Source: Tetragenococcus halophilus subsp. flandriensis
GTDB lineage: Bacteria; Bacillota; Bacilli; Lactobacillales; Enterococcaceae
DNA: 64,000 nucleotides
Direction of reading: 5' to 3'
Assembly (NCBI RefSeq): GCF_030161475.1
Contig: NZ_BSUG01000027.1
Location: 1-64,000, forward strand
A model generated the notes under the pieces. It saw nothing but the letters and a program-made list of their open reading frames with translations, was not told the origin of the DNA and searched no databases. Below, one piece after another: positions 43,027-52,632 of the stretch (the first letter of the stretch is position 1; each line of letters opens with the position of its first letter). The position numbers and the translations under genes were made by a program.

Positions 43027-44367
43027 TTAATAAAGTTCTAAATACTGATCTCTTTCCCAATCTGATACAGTTTGCCTAAAGGCTGCCCATTCCATTTGTT
43101 TTGCTTCAACAAAGTTTTCATAGATATGAGTCCCTAGCGCATTAATCATTACTTCATCATCTCTTAATTCTTTAAGTGCATTATGAAGTGTGGAAGGTAA
43201 ATCAAAAATTTGTGCCGTTTCACGTTCTTCTTCACTCATCACATAAATATTGCGATCTACACCTTCTGGCGCTATCATTTCATTTTGAATACCATCTAGT
43301 CCGGCTTCTAACAAAGCAGCAAGCGCCAGATAAGGATTAGCTGAAGGATCAACTGAACGCAATTCTAAACGAGTAGACAAGCCTCGTGAAGAAGGAATAC
43401 GAATCAGTGGTGAGCGATTATGTCCTGACCAAGCCACATGTACAGGCGCTTCATATCCTGGTACTAAGCGTTTATATGAATTAACCGTCGGATCACAAAC
43501 AGCGGTATATGCTCGCGCATGTTTAATTAAACCAGCCAAGAATTGATAAGCTGTTTTACTTAGCTCCAACTCGCCACTTTCGTCATAAAAGGCGTTTTCT
43601 TCTCCTTTAAATAAAGACATATTGCAGTGCATGCCAGAACCAGCGATTCCTTCCATCGGTTTAGGCATGAAGGTCGCATGTAAATCATATTTTCTAGCGA
43701 TCGTTTTAACCACTAACTTGAAGGTTTGTATACTATCACAAGCATCAACTGCATCCGCATATTTAAAATCGATCTCATGTTGTCCTGGTGCCGCTTCATG
43801 ATGCGAAGCTTCTACTTCATAGCCTAATTTTTCTAACTCTAACACAATATCGCGTCGACAATTCTCCCCTAAATCCATAGGGGCAAAATCAAAGTATCCG
43901 CCATGGTCATTCAAGTGTTGAGTGATATTTTGATTTTGGTCAAGTTGGAATAAGAAAAACTCTGGCTCGGGGCCTAGTTCAAAAGAAGAAAATCCTAATT
44001 CTTGCATGTGGCTTAACACACGTTTTAAGTTTCCACGAGGATCGCCTGCAAATGGTGTGCCATCAGAATTGTAAATATCACAAATTAAACGACCCACTTT
44101 CCCATGTTCAGCTTCCCAGGGAAAAATCATCCAGGTGGTTAAATCAGGATATAGGTACATATCACTTTCTTCAATACGTACAAATCCTTCAATAGAAGAA
44201 CCATCGAACATCATCTTATGATCTAATACTTTATCTATTTGACTGATTGGTACTTCTACGTTTTTTATCATACCACTAATATCGGTAAACATTAGTCGTA
44301 AAAATCGAACATTTTCTGTTTTGGCAATCTCTTTGATCTGTTCTGCTGTATAATCTACTTTCGGCAT
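43027..44367 (-). CDS. glnA: Glutamine synthetase, type I
   Basis: The 446-aa enzyme joins ammonia and glutamate. Visible signatures are the N-terminal [13 protein letters not shown], the ATP-binding [14 protein letters not shown] and the catalytic region [13 protein letters not shown]. Length about 446 aa matches the GlnR-regulated Firmicutes form (type I-alpha), which is feedback-inhibited and, when inhibited, activates GlnR. It follows glnR by 56 bases. Confidence 0.96.
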   Translation of the reverse strand: MPKVDYTAEQIKEIAKTENVRFLRLMFTDISGMIKNVEVPISQIDKVLDHKMMFDGSSIEGFVRIEESDMYLYPDLTTWMIFPWEAEHGKVGRLICDIYNSDGTPFAGDPRGNLKRVLSHMQELGFSSFELGPEPEFFLFQLDQNQNITQHLNDHGGYFDFAPMDLGENCRRDIVLELEKLGYEVEASHHEAAPGQHEIDFKYADAVDACDSIQTFKLVVKTIARKYDLHATFMPKPMEGIAGSGMHCNMSLFKGEENAFYDESGELELSKTAYQFLAGLIKHARAYTAVCDPTVNSYKRLVPGYEAPVHVAWSGHNRSPLIRIPSSRGLSTRLELRSVDPSANPYLALAALLEAGLDGIQNEMIAPEGVDRNIYVMSEEERETAQIFDLPSTLHNALKELRDDEVMINALGTHIYENFVEAKQMEWAAFRQTVSDWERDQYLELY

Positions 44368-44423
44368 TTATTTTTCCTTCCTTTACGGCGGTTTGTAGAA
44401 AGAGACAAGTAAGTACGGTAAAA

Positions 44424-44804
44424 CTATAGCTTAGGACGTTGAGAATCAAAAGGACCTTTAGGGTTGAGTCCTCCTTGAGATAAAATCTCATCGTAAAAAA
44501 TACGTCTGACATCTTTATCTGTTAACGGCTTTTTATTTTTTGCTTGTTTCTCTTCTTCTTTTCGCATCTTATAAACATGCTTGATGCCAGCCATATTTAA
44601 GCCATCTGAAAGATAATCTTTGATCTCCAGCAGTATATCTATATCATTTAAGGAATATAGACGTCGATTACCTTCGCTTCTTTCAGGATGAATCAAATCT
44701 TGTTCTTCATAGTAACGAATTTGACGCGCGCTTAAATCCGTCAATTTAATGACTGTACCAATTGGGAAAACCGACATTGAACGCCGCAGCTCTTTTTCAC
44801 TCAT
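44424..44804 (-). CDS. glnR: MerR-family nitrogen regulator GlnR
   Basis: The 126-aa protein has a MerR-type winged helix (residues about 15-85; LTDLSARQIRYYEEQDLIHPERSEGNRRLYS) and the short C-terminal tail through which feedback-inhibited glutamine synthetase acts in Firmicutes. It is the first gene of glnRA. Its own promoter carries two GlnR boxes, so it is autoregulated. Confidence 0.95.
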   Translation of the reverse strand: MSEKELRRSMSVFPIGTVIKLTDLSARQIRYYEEQDLIHPERSEGNRRLYSLNDIDILLEIKDYLSDGLNMAGIKHVYKMRKEEEKQAKNKKPLTDKDVRRIFYDEILSQGGLNPKGPFDSQRPKL

Positions 44805-44846
44805 AGGCTTACTCCTCTTTCCTTAATTCGTTCAAGCTACCTAGCA

Positions 44847-44899
44847 ACTATACCAATTTATGTTATTGCTGTCAACAGTTTATGTTATAAAAGCTAACA
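44847..44899 (-). promoter_or_regulatory. glnRA promoter with two GlnR boxes
   Basis: On the minus strand TTGACA (44870-44875), 17 bp, TATAGT (44847-44852). GlnR boxes TGTTATTGCTGTCAACA (44861-44877, over the -35) and TGTTATAAAAGCTAACA (44883-44899) both fit TGTNA-N7-TNACA and are 22 bp apart, two helical turns. Confidence 0.88.
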
Positions 44900-44900
44900 C

Positions 44901-44932
44901 AAAAAAAGAAGCAGTGAGATAACTCCACTGCT
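44901..44932 (-). terminator. Terminator of hflX
   Basis: AGCAGTG (44910-44916) and CACTGCT (44926-44932) form the stem; on the minus strand TTCTTTTTTTG follows. Confidence 0.8.
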
Positions 44933-44933
44933 C

Positions 44934-46178
44934 CTACTTTGCTTGCTCCATACGAGTAATAGCAAAGGAATTTTCTTTAGCAAAACCTTTCACTACATAC
45001 TGTTGTTTTTCTTCTTCAAAGTCGGTTGAAACAAGCAGTGTATTTTGTTTTAATTTTTCTAACAAACGTCCTTCATCCGGCGCTAAAGTTAAAGTATACG
45101 GCTGTAATTTTTCCATCATGATCGTTTTGATCGCTTCAACAAGTTTATCCTTACTAGCAGGATCTTTTGCTGAAACTAAAACATAAGGAAACAATGTGGG
45201 GACAAATTGATCTTTATCTATCAAATCTGCTTTATTATAAACCACCAAAACTGGAATTTGACGCAATTGCAAGTCGTCCATCAACTTTAAAACCGTTTGC
45301 TCTTGTTGTTGTCGATTTTCAGCAGAGGCGTCGATCACATGCAATAGTAAGTCCATATTCTGGCTTTCTTCTAAAGTTGAATGAAAAGCGTCGATTAATT
45401 GTGTAGGTAAATCTTGAATAAAACCAACTGTATCTGTGATCGTGACTTCAAAGCCTTCTGGCAAGCGCCATTTTTTAGTAAGTGGATCCAGCGTTGCAAA
45501 TAATTGATTTTCTTCATAAGCTTCTGCGCTTGTCAATAGATTAAGTAAGGTCGACTTTCCAGAATTGGTATAGCCAACTAGACCAATTTGGTATACCTGT
45601 TGTTCATTTCTTTGTTGACGTGTTCTTTGCCGATGTTGTTCAACTTCTTTTAGCTCACGGCGAATGCTTGTCATCTTTTTGCGGATTAAACGACGATCCG
45701 TTTCTAATTTAGTTTCCCCGGGGCCTCTGGTTCCAATACCGCCTCCAAGTCGCGACAAGGTTTTACCTTGACCAATGATTCGAGGAAAGGAGTATTCTAA
45801 TTGTGCCAATTCTACTTGCAGTTTACCTTCTTTTGAACGTGCACGTTTGGCAAAGATATCTAAAATTAATTGAATCCGATCAATGGCAGGCGCCTCTAAT
45901 GCTTCTTCAATAATTTGTCCTTGTCTTGGTGTCAGCTCATGATTAAAAATCACCAGATCGATATCTTCTTTGTCGATCGTCTGTTTTAATTCTTCCAACT
46001 TTCCTTTACCGATAATGGTTTGATGATCAAATTGTTCTCGATTTTGTTCAATAGAAGAAATGATTTTGCCATTAGCTGTTTGTGCCAAATTTTTCAATTC
46101 AACCATAGATTCTGCGAAATTATGATGATTTTCCGGCGTCTGTACCCCGACTAAAATCACTCGTTCTTTTTTTACCAT
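44934..46178 (-). CDS. hflX: GTPase HflX
   Basis: The 414-aa GTPase has the N-terminal HflX domain (GKGKLEELK, DLVIFNHELTPRQGQIIEEAL), the Arg-rich linker RRELKEVEQHRQRTRQQR and a G domain with GYTNSGKST (near 200), DTVGFI and NKAD. HflX binds 50S subunits and splits stalled or heat-damaged ribosomes. It begins one base after the miaA stop, in the usual miaA-hflX order. Confidence 0.94.
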   Translation of the reverse strand: MVKKERVILVGVQTPENHHNFAESMVELKNLAQTANGKIISSIEQNREQFDHQTIIGKGKLEELKQTIDKEDIDLVIFNHELTPRQGQIIEEALEAPAIDRIQLILDIFAKRARSKEGKLQVELAQLEYSFPRIIGQGKTLSRLGGGIGTRGPGETKLETDRRLIRKKMTSIRRELKEVEQHRQRTRQQRNEQQVYQIGLVGYTNSGKSTLLNLLTSAEAYEENQLFATLDPLTKKWRLPEGFEVTITDTVGFIQDLPTQLIDAFHSTLEESQNMDLLLHVIDASAENRQQQEQTVLKLMDDLQLRQIPVLVVYNKADLIDKDQFVPTLFPYVLVSAKDPASKDKLVEAIKTIMMEKLQPYTLTLAPDEGRLLEKLKQNTLLVSTDFEEEKQQYVVKGFAKENSFAITRMEQAK

Positions 46179-46179
46179 G

Positions 46180-47097
46180 CTACACCTCCAACCACTGTGT
46201 AAGCTCTTTTTTTATCTGTGCAATTTCTTGTGGCTTTTGGACCAAGTCGAACCAATGAAAAGACATCCGGTTATTAAACCAAGTCAACTGTCTTTTGGCA
46301 TAGCGTCTTGAGTTTCTTTTGATAAGTTCGGCCGTTTCTGTAAGGTCACATTCTCTGGCAAAGTATGGAAAAAACTCCTTATAGCCGATTCCTTTTGCTG
46401 CTTGACTGTCAGGATATTTTTTTACTAACTCTGCTTCTGTTAGCAGCCCGTTTTGCATCATCTGATCCACACGTATATTAATGCGCTCATGCAAAAGCGA
46501 ACGGTCTGTTGTTAACCCGATCATAAAACTATCATATAATGGCTCAGGAACTTTTTCTGGAGCAAGAATGCTCTTTCCGGTTTTTTCTTTTACTTCTAAA
46601 GCGCGAATAATTTTACGCTGATTGTTCATATGAATCTTTTTAGCAGCTAAAGGGTCTTTTTCTTCTAATAATGCAAAAAGTGCTTGTGAACCTTCTCTTT
46701 CTGCAAAAGCTTCATATCTATGGCGAAGCGTGTGGTCCTGCTCTTTTTGCGTTGAACCTAGCTGATAATCATAAAGGAGGGATTGAATATACAATCCAGT
46801 CCCTCCCACAATAATAGGTAAATGCCCTCTATTACAAATTTCAGTAATTTTTTGCCGTCCTTGTTTTTGAAAATCAGCTGCGGAATAGCGGTCTCCTATA
46901 TCACAAATGTCGATCAAATGATGAGGGACCCCCTCTTTTTCTTCTTCGGTAACTTTAGCTGTACCGATATCTAGCTGACGATAAATTTGCATAGAGTCAC
47001 CGCTTATAATTTCACCAGCAAAATATTTAGCCAGTTGGATACTTAGACTTGTTTTCCCAACAGCTGTCGGTCCTGTAATGACCAATACTTTTTTCAT
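46180..47097 (-). CDS. miaA: tRNA dimethylallyltransferase
   Basis: The 305-aa enzyme prenylates A37 of tRNAs reading UNN codons. The P-loop GPTAVGKTSLS is at residues 8-18, with DSMQIYRQLDIGTAK, VGGTGLYIQSLLYDY and the C-terminal KRNSRRYAKRQLTWF. It overlaps the glpQ-like stop by four bases (ATGA) and is directly followed by hflX. Confidence 0.95.
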   Translation of the reverse strand: MKKVLVITGPTAVGKTSLSIQLAKYFAGEIISGDSMQIYRQLDIGTAKVTEEEKEGVPHHLIDICDIGDRYSAADFQKQGRQKITEICNRGHLPIIVGGTGLYIQSLLYDYQLGSTQKEQDHTLRHRYEAFAEREGSQALFALLEEKDPLAAKKIHMNNQRKIIRALEVKEKTGKSILAPEKVPEPLYDSFMIGLTTDRSLLHERINIRVDQMMQNGLLTEAELVKKYPDSQAAKGIGYKEFFPYFARECDLTETAELIKRNSRRYAKRQLTWFNNRMSFHWFDLVQKPQEIAQIKKELTQWLEV

Positions 47098-47831
47098 GTT
47101 TTTTGTTGATTCCTTCTCTTAGCTAATTGTATTTCTTCTGGAAAATCAGTAAACACACCGGCAACTTGTAAATCCATAACTTTTTTTAAGCTTTCTTCAT
47201 CATTGACTATCCATGGACGAACGTCAATCGTATAATTAGGAACTTCTGCATCATGTGCCAAGGCCCAATCAACACTTGGATGGATGCCTTTGATATATGA
47301 ACGATCCATCGCCATATTCGTTGCCTCTTCTGAATCCTTCATCACTAAATCAATACGCGTTTTAGGCTCAAGTTTATGAATACGTTCTAATGTATCTAAA
47401 TTAAAACTGGAATACCAATAAGTAAACGGCCACTCTTGACTGTTCATAAGACTCGAAACTTTTTCTTCAATACCCGGATACTCTTCCACATTTGTTTTGA
47501 GTTCGATTTCTACGATTCCTCGATAATTTCGTGCAATCAGTAAATCAGTCACTTCTTTTAAGGTAGGCACTTTGGTTGATTCATATTTTTCGTCAAACCA
47601 ACTGCCTGCATTCAATGCTTTTATTTCTGCAAGTGTTTTATCTTTAATAGCACCTTTACCATTGGTCGTGCGATTTACTTGTTCATCATGCATGACAACT
47701 AGCTCATTATCTTTAGTTAGTTGAACATCTAGTTCAATACCTTCTGCTCCTGCACGAATTGCTTCAGCAAACGAAGGCAAAGTATTCTCAGGCCTTGTTC
47801 CGCTGGCTCCTCTATGAGCAAAAATTTTCAT
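47094..47831 (-). CDS. glpQ: Glycerophosphodiester phosphodiesterase
   Basis: The 245-aa enzyme hydrolyses glycerophosphodiesters to glycerol-3-phosphate. The GDPD motif HRGASGTRPENTLPSF and EGIELDVQLTKDNELVVMHDEQVNRTT with metal-binding Glu/Asp and catalytic His residues are present. No signal peptide, so it is cytoplasmic. The ATG at 47831 follows GGAGTGAGACCG; the 17-codon extension upstream is rejected. Confidence 0.9.
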   Translation of the reverse strand: MKIFAHRGASGTRPENTLPSFAEAIRAGAEGIELDVQLTKDNELVVMHDEQVNRTTNGKGAIKDKTLAEIKALNAGSWFDEKYESTKVPTLKEVTDLLIARNYRGIVEIELKTNVEEYPGIEEKVSSLMNSQEWPFTYWYSSFNLDTLERIHKLEPKTRIDLVMKDSEEATNMAMDRSYIKGIHPSVDWALAHDAEVPNYTIDVRPWIVNDEESLKKVMDLQVAGVFTDFPEEIQLAKRRNQQKT

Positions 47832-47879
47832 CGGTCTCACTCCAATCAGAGATATTGTAACATGTAACGATAAAATCAA

Positions 47880-47916
47880 CAAAAAAAGAAGAAACAGTGC
47901 TTTGTCTCTTCTTTTA
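47880..47916 (-). terminator. Terminator after the gene at 47922-48440
   Basis: On the minus strand AAGAAGAGACA pairs with TGTTTCTTCTT (one mismatch), followed by TTTTTTG. It ends the upstream small gene and separates it from the glpQ operon. Confidence 0.65.
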
Positions 47917-47921
47917 GCTTA

Positions 47922-48440
47922 TTATAGAGGTTTGGTAAAGTAGGTCAACGGTTCGTCGCTGACTTTTTTCATTTGATTTTTCTTTTCATAAATCATTTCT
48001 GTTAACTCATCGGAAAGTTCTTCGACTAGCATACGCGCACCTTTAAATGTATAACCGCCAATTTGAACAGTTTCTTCCGGAGATAAAACGACCTTACGAG
48101 TAGCGATTCTTTTAAAAAACTCATCCAAAAAATAATTAGGTAAATAAAAGCTATTTTGAGCTGCAAAAGAATGTAAGTAAATATAATCATCTACCGTAAT
48201 ATAACAATCATCAAAAGCGTTAAAGCTGGTATATTGCTCCATCATAATGACCCGTTTATCCAAAATTTCTACTATTTTTTTATTTAATAACACTAAAGTT
48301 TCAATCTCTTTGACTTTATGCTCTAGCATTCTTCTTTTTTCATCTTTACGTTGATCATATCGTATACGTAAATTAAATGCGACCGTTACAACTAGCGCGC
48401 CAATCAGCACCCCTAATAAGCTTGCGATAAAAACTTGCAT
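47922..48440 (-). CDS. Hypothetical single-pass membrane protein
   Basis: The 172-aa protein has one N-terminal membrane helix (residues about 3-24) followed by a charged, probably helical cytoplasmic part (25-60; RYDQRKDEKRRMLEHKVKEIETL) and a compact C-terminal half containing DDYIYLHSFAAQNSFYLPNYFLDEFF. I do not recognise a family. It diverges from clpP and has its own ribosome site GGAGGAGG and terminator. Confidence 0.7.
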   Translation of the reverse strand: MQVFIASLLGVLIGALVVTVAFNLRIRYDQRKDEKRRMLEHKVKEIETLVLLNKKIVEILDKRVIMMEQYTSFNAFDDCYITVDDYIYLHSFAAQNSFYLPNYFLDEFFKRIATRKVVLSPEETVQIGGYTFKGARMLVEELSDELTEMIYEKKNQMKKVSDEPLTYFTKPL

Positions 48441-48520
48441 CTAACTATGCCTCCTCCTTTAAAAAAATAATTGATGTCTTTATTCTACCAAATTTTCTTT
48501 ATCATAGCCAAGGTTTTATA

Positions 48521-48550
48521 TTTGACCTTTATTGACCAAGTGTGTATACT
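48521..48550 (+). promoter_or_regulatory. clpP promoter with overlapping CtsR operator
   Basis: TTTGACC and ATTGACC separated by TTT (48521-48537) fit the CtsR heptamer repeat (reverse complement of GGTCAAA-N3-GGTCAAA). The -35 TTGACC (48522-48527), 17 bp and -10 TATACT (48545-48550) lie in and beside it, so CtsR would block RNA polymerase. The leader also contains a GGACGT/ACGTCC hairpin at about 48572-48601. Confidence 0.85.
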
Positions 48551-48633
48551 AGCTATTAGAAAAAGATGATTGGACGTGCTATAATGTCTTTTAAACGTCC
48601 AAATTTTCTATGATTTAAAAGGAGGAACATAAA

Positions 48634-49215
48634 ATGAACTTGATTCCAACAGTAATTGAACAATCACCCCAAGGGGAAAGAGCGTATGACATATACTCTC
48701 GTTTATTAAAAGATCGTATTATTATGTTAAGTGGTGAAGTAACCGATGATCTATCTAACTCCATCATTTCACAACTACTATTTTTAGATGCACAAGATTC
48801 TGAAAAAGATATCTATTTGTATATTAATTCGCCAGGTGGTAGTGTGACAGCTGGTTTTGCTATTTATGATACAATCAACTTTGTTAAAGCTGACGTGCAA
48901 ACTATCGTATTAGGTATGGCAGCATCTATGGGAAGTTTCCTATTAACAGCTGGTACCAAGGGCAAACGTTTTGCTTTACCAAATGCTGAAATCTTGATCC
49001 ACCAACCATTAGGCGGTGCACAAGGTCAAGCTACTGAAATTGAAATCGCTGCTCGTCACATCTTGAAAACACGTGATCGCTTAAATGAAATCTTGGCTGA
49101 ACGTACAGGTCAACCAATTGATGTCATTAAACGCGATACCGATCGTGATAATTACATGACTGCTGAAGAAGCCAAAGAATATGGCTTGATAGATGACATC
49201 ATGACCAACAAATAA
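48634..49215 (+). CDS. clpP: ATP-dependent Clp protease proteolytic subunit
   Basis: The 193-aa serine protease has the catalytic triad Ser98 (GMAASMGSF), His123 (LIHQPLGG) and Asp172 (TDRDNYMT). The N-terminal [25 protein letters not shown] forms the axial loop region. It assembles into two seven-member rings and works with ClpC/ClpX/ClpE for protein quality control. The CtsR box upstream indicates heat-stress control. Confidence 0.97.
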   Translation: MNLIPTVIEQSPQGERAYDIYSRLLKDRIIMLSGEVTDDLSNSIISQLLFLDAQDSEKDIYLYINSPGGSVTAGFAIYDTINFVKADVQTIVLGMAASMGSFLLTAGTKGKRFALPNAEILIHQPLGGAQGQATEIEIAARHILKTRDRLNEILAERTGQPIDVIKRDTDRDNYMTAEEAKEYGLIDDIMTNK

Positions 49216-49225
49216 ATAATCATTA

Positions 49226-49272
49226 AAAGCGCCATTGTCTTTACTATTTTGGGTAAAGGCAATGGCTTTTTT
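49226..49272 (+). terminator. Terminator of clpP
   Basis: AAAAGCGCCATTGTCTTTA pairs with TAAAGGCAATGGCTTTT (one bulge) and is followed by a T-run. Confidence 0.82.
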
Positions 49273-49356
49273 GTATTTAATAATCATTTAAGAAATCTAT
49301 TAGGAATCAATAATAACTATCCTTTACATTCGTTTATAAGAAAGGAGCGTTGTCTG

Positions 49357-49740
49357 ATGCAAAATAAAAATTTTATGTTAGTTTTGGGTCTATTAGCGTT
49401 AACACGCCCATTAATGAAAATAGTTGGCTTGATTCAAGTATTTGGCAATGAAGCAGTAGGCAGTATCATCATGACACTATTGATTTCGTTTGTATGGATT
49501 ATAATCACTGTAAAAAAAGAGTTAGAAAATCCTGTACAAGTACTAGTTGGTGCTGGCGTTTGTTATGCAATATTGGTCACAATAGCTAGTGGCATTTTGT
49601 CACCACTGTTAGATGGAAGATTACAAGGTCCTCTGAGTAATCCAGTAGCACTTATTAGCGTGTTTTTCACCAATGTTGTTTGGGGATTAATTACAGGAAA
49701 TATTGCAGCCATGATACTTAGCAAAAGAATAAACAAATAG
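49357..49740 (+). CDS. Small four-helix membrane protein
   Basis: The 127-aa protein is mostly hydrophobic, with about four helices (residues about 5-22, 33-50, 60-80 and 93-115). I do not recognise a family. ATG 49357 follows AAAGGAGCG; the longer upstream frame runs through the clpP terminator and is rejected. It precedes by 11 bases another membrane protein and then a kinase-regulator pair, so the four genes may be one unit. Confidence 0.7.
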   Translation: MQNKNFMLVLGLLALTRPLMKIVGLIQVFGNEAVGSIIMTLLISFVWIIITVKKELENPVQVLVGAGVCYAILVTIASGILSPLLDGRLQGPLSNPVALISVFFTNVVWGLITGNIAAMILSKRINK

Positions 49741-49751
49741 GAGTGTTACCA

Positions 49752-50204
49752 TTGTCTATAAAAAAATGGAATAATGATTTAGGTATTTCACTAAATACCT
49801 TACTTGGACTATCTTTGCTAGGAGTACCTCGCGTGATCTTGCATGACTTATCATTCATAAAAGAAGGTAGTTTGACCAACAATTTATTTGTGTTTGTTCC
49901 TATTATAATATGGATCAGCTATATTATTTGGCGAAATGTAAAAAGACCTTTTCTATCATTAGTTGTCATCGGCTTATTTTATGGAATCTTTTTAGCGATC
50001 ACTCATCAAATATTTTGGGATACAGCTTTTAATACGTCAATTCAATTAGGTGGGAATCTGAGTAGTCTATCCCCTCTTATTTCATCGATGATTATTCGCG
50101 TGTTTGCCTTTTTTAGTAGTTTGACAACAGGAATTTTAGTTGGTGTAATTAGTGGCGCGGTTGCCTCTATGATCTATTTTCTTAAAAGAGTGCGGAAAAA
50201 GTAA
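49752..50204 (+). CDS. Small membrane protein, paired with the preceding gene
   Basis: The 150-aa protein has four predicted helices (about 13-30, 45-60, 68-88 and 115-142) and a basic C-terminus (KRVRKK). The start is TTG at 49752, about nine bases after AGGAG; a GTG at 49743 sits inside that site. No family recognised. Its layout resembles the preceding gene, suggesting partners or distant paralogues. Confidence 0.65.
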   Translation: MSIKKWNNDLGISLNTLLGLSLLGVPRVILHDLSFIKEGSLTNNLFVFVPIIIWISYIIWRNVKRPFLSLVVIGLFYGIFLAITHQIFWDTAFNTSIQLGGNLSSLSPLISSMIIRVFAFFSSLTTGILVGVISGAVASMIYFLKRVRKK

Positions 50205-50276
50205 GAAGCATGATAAAATAAAGAAGTCCTGTGATATAAATTTCATGTATTAGCGAATGAAAAGGAGATGTCTTTG

Positions 50277-51362
50277 ATGTCTATTCGTAAACGTTTGATC
50301 CTGTCTAATATCGCGATGATTTTGATACCAGTGATTTCTTTATTTCTTATAGAAATCATTATTGGTTATATTTTATTTGTAGCTTTTCAAGGAAATATGG
50401 ATGAAGTAAGCGTAAGTACCTTTATGCAGATTCGTTTTACTGCTATTGGTGGTGTCCTAATTTTGACAAATGGCATACTTACCTACTATGTTTCAAAAAG
50501 TATCATTCGACCCATTTCCAAACTATCTACTGCGGCTAGACGAATTAGTGAAGGAGATTTGGAATACAGCATAAAATCTGACAAAAAAGATGAATTAGGC
50601 GAGCTTTCAAATAACTTCGAAAGTATGCGTCTAAAATTAAAAGAAGCAGAAAAAGCGCAAGAAGCATATGAAAAAAACCGACAAGAGTTGATTGCTCAAA
50701 TTTCCCATGATTTAAAGACCCCTTTAACTTCCATTAAAGGATATGTTCAAGGTATTCAAGATGGCGTTGCCAATACGCCGGAAAAATTAGAACACTACAC
50801 AGAGACAATTTATCAAACAGCCAATGATATGAATGAACTGATTGACGAATTGTTTTTGTATTCAAAACTGGATCTGCAAGAAGAAAAGTTACAGCTCGAA
50901 GAAGTAGATCTCTATGCTTTTTTTGTGGATTTTATTGAGGAAATGTCCTTCTTTTTAGAAAAAAAGAATGGCCAAGCCAACTTGTCTGCCAAAAAAACAG
51001 AAAATTATATGGTTCACGCAGATCGTGAGAAATTAAGACGTGTTGTATTAAATATTATTCAAAATAGCATGAAGTATATGCAAGAAGAACCAAAGAAGCT
51101 TCAAGTATCTCTGGAAAACGCAGAAAACGAGGTCGTTGTGGAAATAAAAGACAACGGTAGTGGTATGGATGAAGCAGATATTCCATTTATTTTCGATAGT
51201 TTCTATCGAACAGACGCTTCAAGAAACTCTAAAACTGGCGGCAGTGGTCTGGGCTTATCGATTGTAAAAAAAATTATTCAAGCGCACGGTGGCACTGTCT
51301 GGGCAAAAAGCAAGTTAAATAAAGGAAGTAGTATTTATTTTACATTAAAGAAGGCGGTATAA
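50277..51362 (+). CDS. Sensor histidine kinase with a very short extracellular loop
   Basis: The 361-aa kinase has helices at about 13-37 and 55-75 with only about 17 residues between them, so it has no real extracellular sensor domain. It may sense within the membrane or through a partner. HAMP (about 75-128), His144 in ISHDLKTPLTS and an HATPase domain (NIIQNSMKYM, DNGSGMD, GSGLGLSI) follow. ATG 50277 is nine bases after AAAGGAG. It precedes its response regulator, with the two genes abutting. Confidence 0.85.
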   Translation: MSIRKRLILSNIAMILIPVISLFLIEIIIGYILFVAFQGNMDEVSVSTFMQIRFTAIGGVLILTNGILTYYVSKSIIRPISKLSTAARRISEGDLEYSIKSDKKDELGELSNNFESMRLKLKEAEKAQEAYEKNRQELIAQISHDLKTPLTSIKGYVQGIQDGVANTPEKLEHYTETIYQTANDMNELIDELFLYSKLDLQEEKLQLEEVDLYAFFVDFIEEMSFFLEKKNGQANLSAKKTENYMVHADREKLRRVVLNIIQNSMKYMQEEPKKLQVSLENAENEVVVEIKDNGSGMDEADIPFIFDSFYRTDASRNSKTGGSGLGLSIVKKIIQAHGGTVWAKSKLNKGSSIYFTLKKAV

Positions 51363-52049
51363 ATGCAAAGAATCCTGATTATTGAAGATGAGAAAAATAT
51401 TGCTGAATTAGAACAAGATTATTTAGAGATGAATGGCTTTGATAGCGATATCGCTACAACTGGTGAAGATGGTTTGCAACTTATTAATAAGCATAACTAT
51501 CAGTTGATCTTACTAGATTTAATGCTGCCCAATATCGACGGCTTTGAATTATGCGAACGTCTTCGCCAACAAGTAGACATTCCTATTTTAATGGTAACGG
51601 CTCGCAAAGAAGATATTGACAAAATCCGCGGATTTAACCGAGGCGCGGACGATTATATCGTCAAGCCGTTTAATCCAAGCGAACTGGTGGCCCGAGTAAA
51701 AGCACATATCACAAGATACGACCGTTTAACAAGCAAACAATCTGTAAGTCCAGTAATTCAAGTAAAAAATATGCAAATTGATGCTGAAGCTAGACGCGTC
51801 TTTATAGAAAAAGAAGAAAAAATACTGACCGCAAAAGAATACGACCTGCTATATTTTTTAACGATGAATCCAAATATTGTATTTTCAAAAGATGATTTAT
51901 TTGAAAAAATTTGGGGCTATGACGCTATGGGTGATAACACAACAGTAACAGTTCATATCCGTAAAATTCGTGAAAAAATCGAAAAGGACCCTTCCCAGCC
52001 ACAATTTATTGAAACTATCTGGGGTGTGGGCTATCGATTCCAGAAATAG
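51363..52049 (+). CDS. OmpR-family response regulator
   Basis: The 228-aa protein has a receiver domain (acidic Glu8-Asp9, phospho-acceptor Asp52, Thr79-like residue in MVTARK, Lys in IVKPF) and a winged-helix output domain ending TIWGVGYRFQ. It starts directly after the kinase stop codon; gene order kinase-then-regulator is less common. Targets are unknown; the two upstream membrane genes are candidates. Confidence 0.87.
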   Translation: MQRILIIEDEKNIAELEQDYLEMNGFDSDIATTGEDGLQLINKHNYQLILLDLMLPNIDGFELCERLRQQVDIPILMVTARKEDIDKIRGFNRGADDYIVKPFNPSELVARVKAHITRYDRLTSKQSVSPVIQVKNMQIDAEARRVFIEKEEKILTAKEYDLLYFLTMNPNIVFSKDDLFEKIWGYDAMGDNTTVTVHIRKIREKIEKDPSQPQFIETIWGVGYRFQK

Positions 52050-52093
52050 TTCACGGAAATAATATCAAGCTATTTTAATGATAGTTTTCATCC

Positions 52094-52585
52094 CTAATTA
52101 CTTTCATATTCAGTATATTTGCCTTCCAAATAATCTTTCCCTAATTGGCAATAATGATCTACATTTTCTTTATTGCCTTTAATTTCTTCTGGCGTTAGTT
52201 CTCTAATCACTTTTGCTGGTCGTCCTAAAGCTAAAGAATTTGGCGGGATAACTGTTCCTTGAGTCACTAAAGAACCGGCACCAATCATACTGTTCTCTCC
52301 TACTACTGCGTTATTCATAACAATCGAGCCCATACCGATTAAAGCGCCGTCTTCAATTTTACAGCCATGCAACAAGCACTGATGACCTACAGTAATATTA
52401 TCACCGACGACACAAGAAATATCATGATCAACATGAATCACTGTTCCATCTTGAATATTCGTCCGGTCTCCTACAAAAATAGGCGCGTAATCACCACGAA
52501 GCACACTATTAAACCAAACAGTTACCTCTTTGCCCAAAGTGACATCTCCGACGATCGTAGCATTTTCTGCAATAAAATTTTCCAT
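52094..52585 (-). CDS. Gamma-carbonic-anhydrase-like hexapeptide protein
   Basis: The 163-aa protein has left-handed beta-helix repeats and the gamma-CA family pattern. Metal-ligand histidines are in VIHVDHD and GHQCLLHGCKI, as in YrdA/PaaY-type proteins. NIQDGTVIHVDHD and GENSMIGAGSLVTQGTVIPPNSLALGRPAKVIREL are typical. Function (carbonic anhydrase or another acyl-related role) is uncertain. Confidence 0.83.
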   Translation of the reverse strand: MENFIAENATIVGDVTLGKEVTVWFNSVLRGDYAPIFVGDRTNIQDGTVIHVDHDISCVVGDNITVGHQCLLHGCKIEDGALIGMGSIVMNNAVVGENSMIGAGSLVTQGTVIPPNSLALGRPAKVIRELTPEEIKGNKENVDHYCQLGKDYLEGKYTEYESN

Positions 52586-52632
52586 GTTTTCTCCCTTCTA
52601 ATCCGATTAAAATAATGATCTAAAATGATAAA

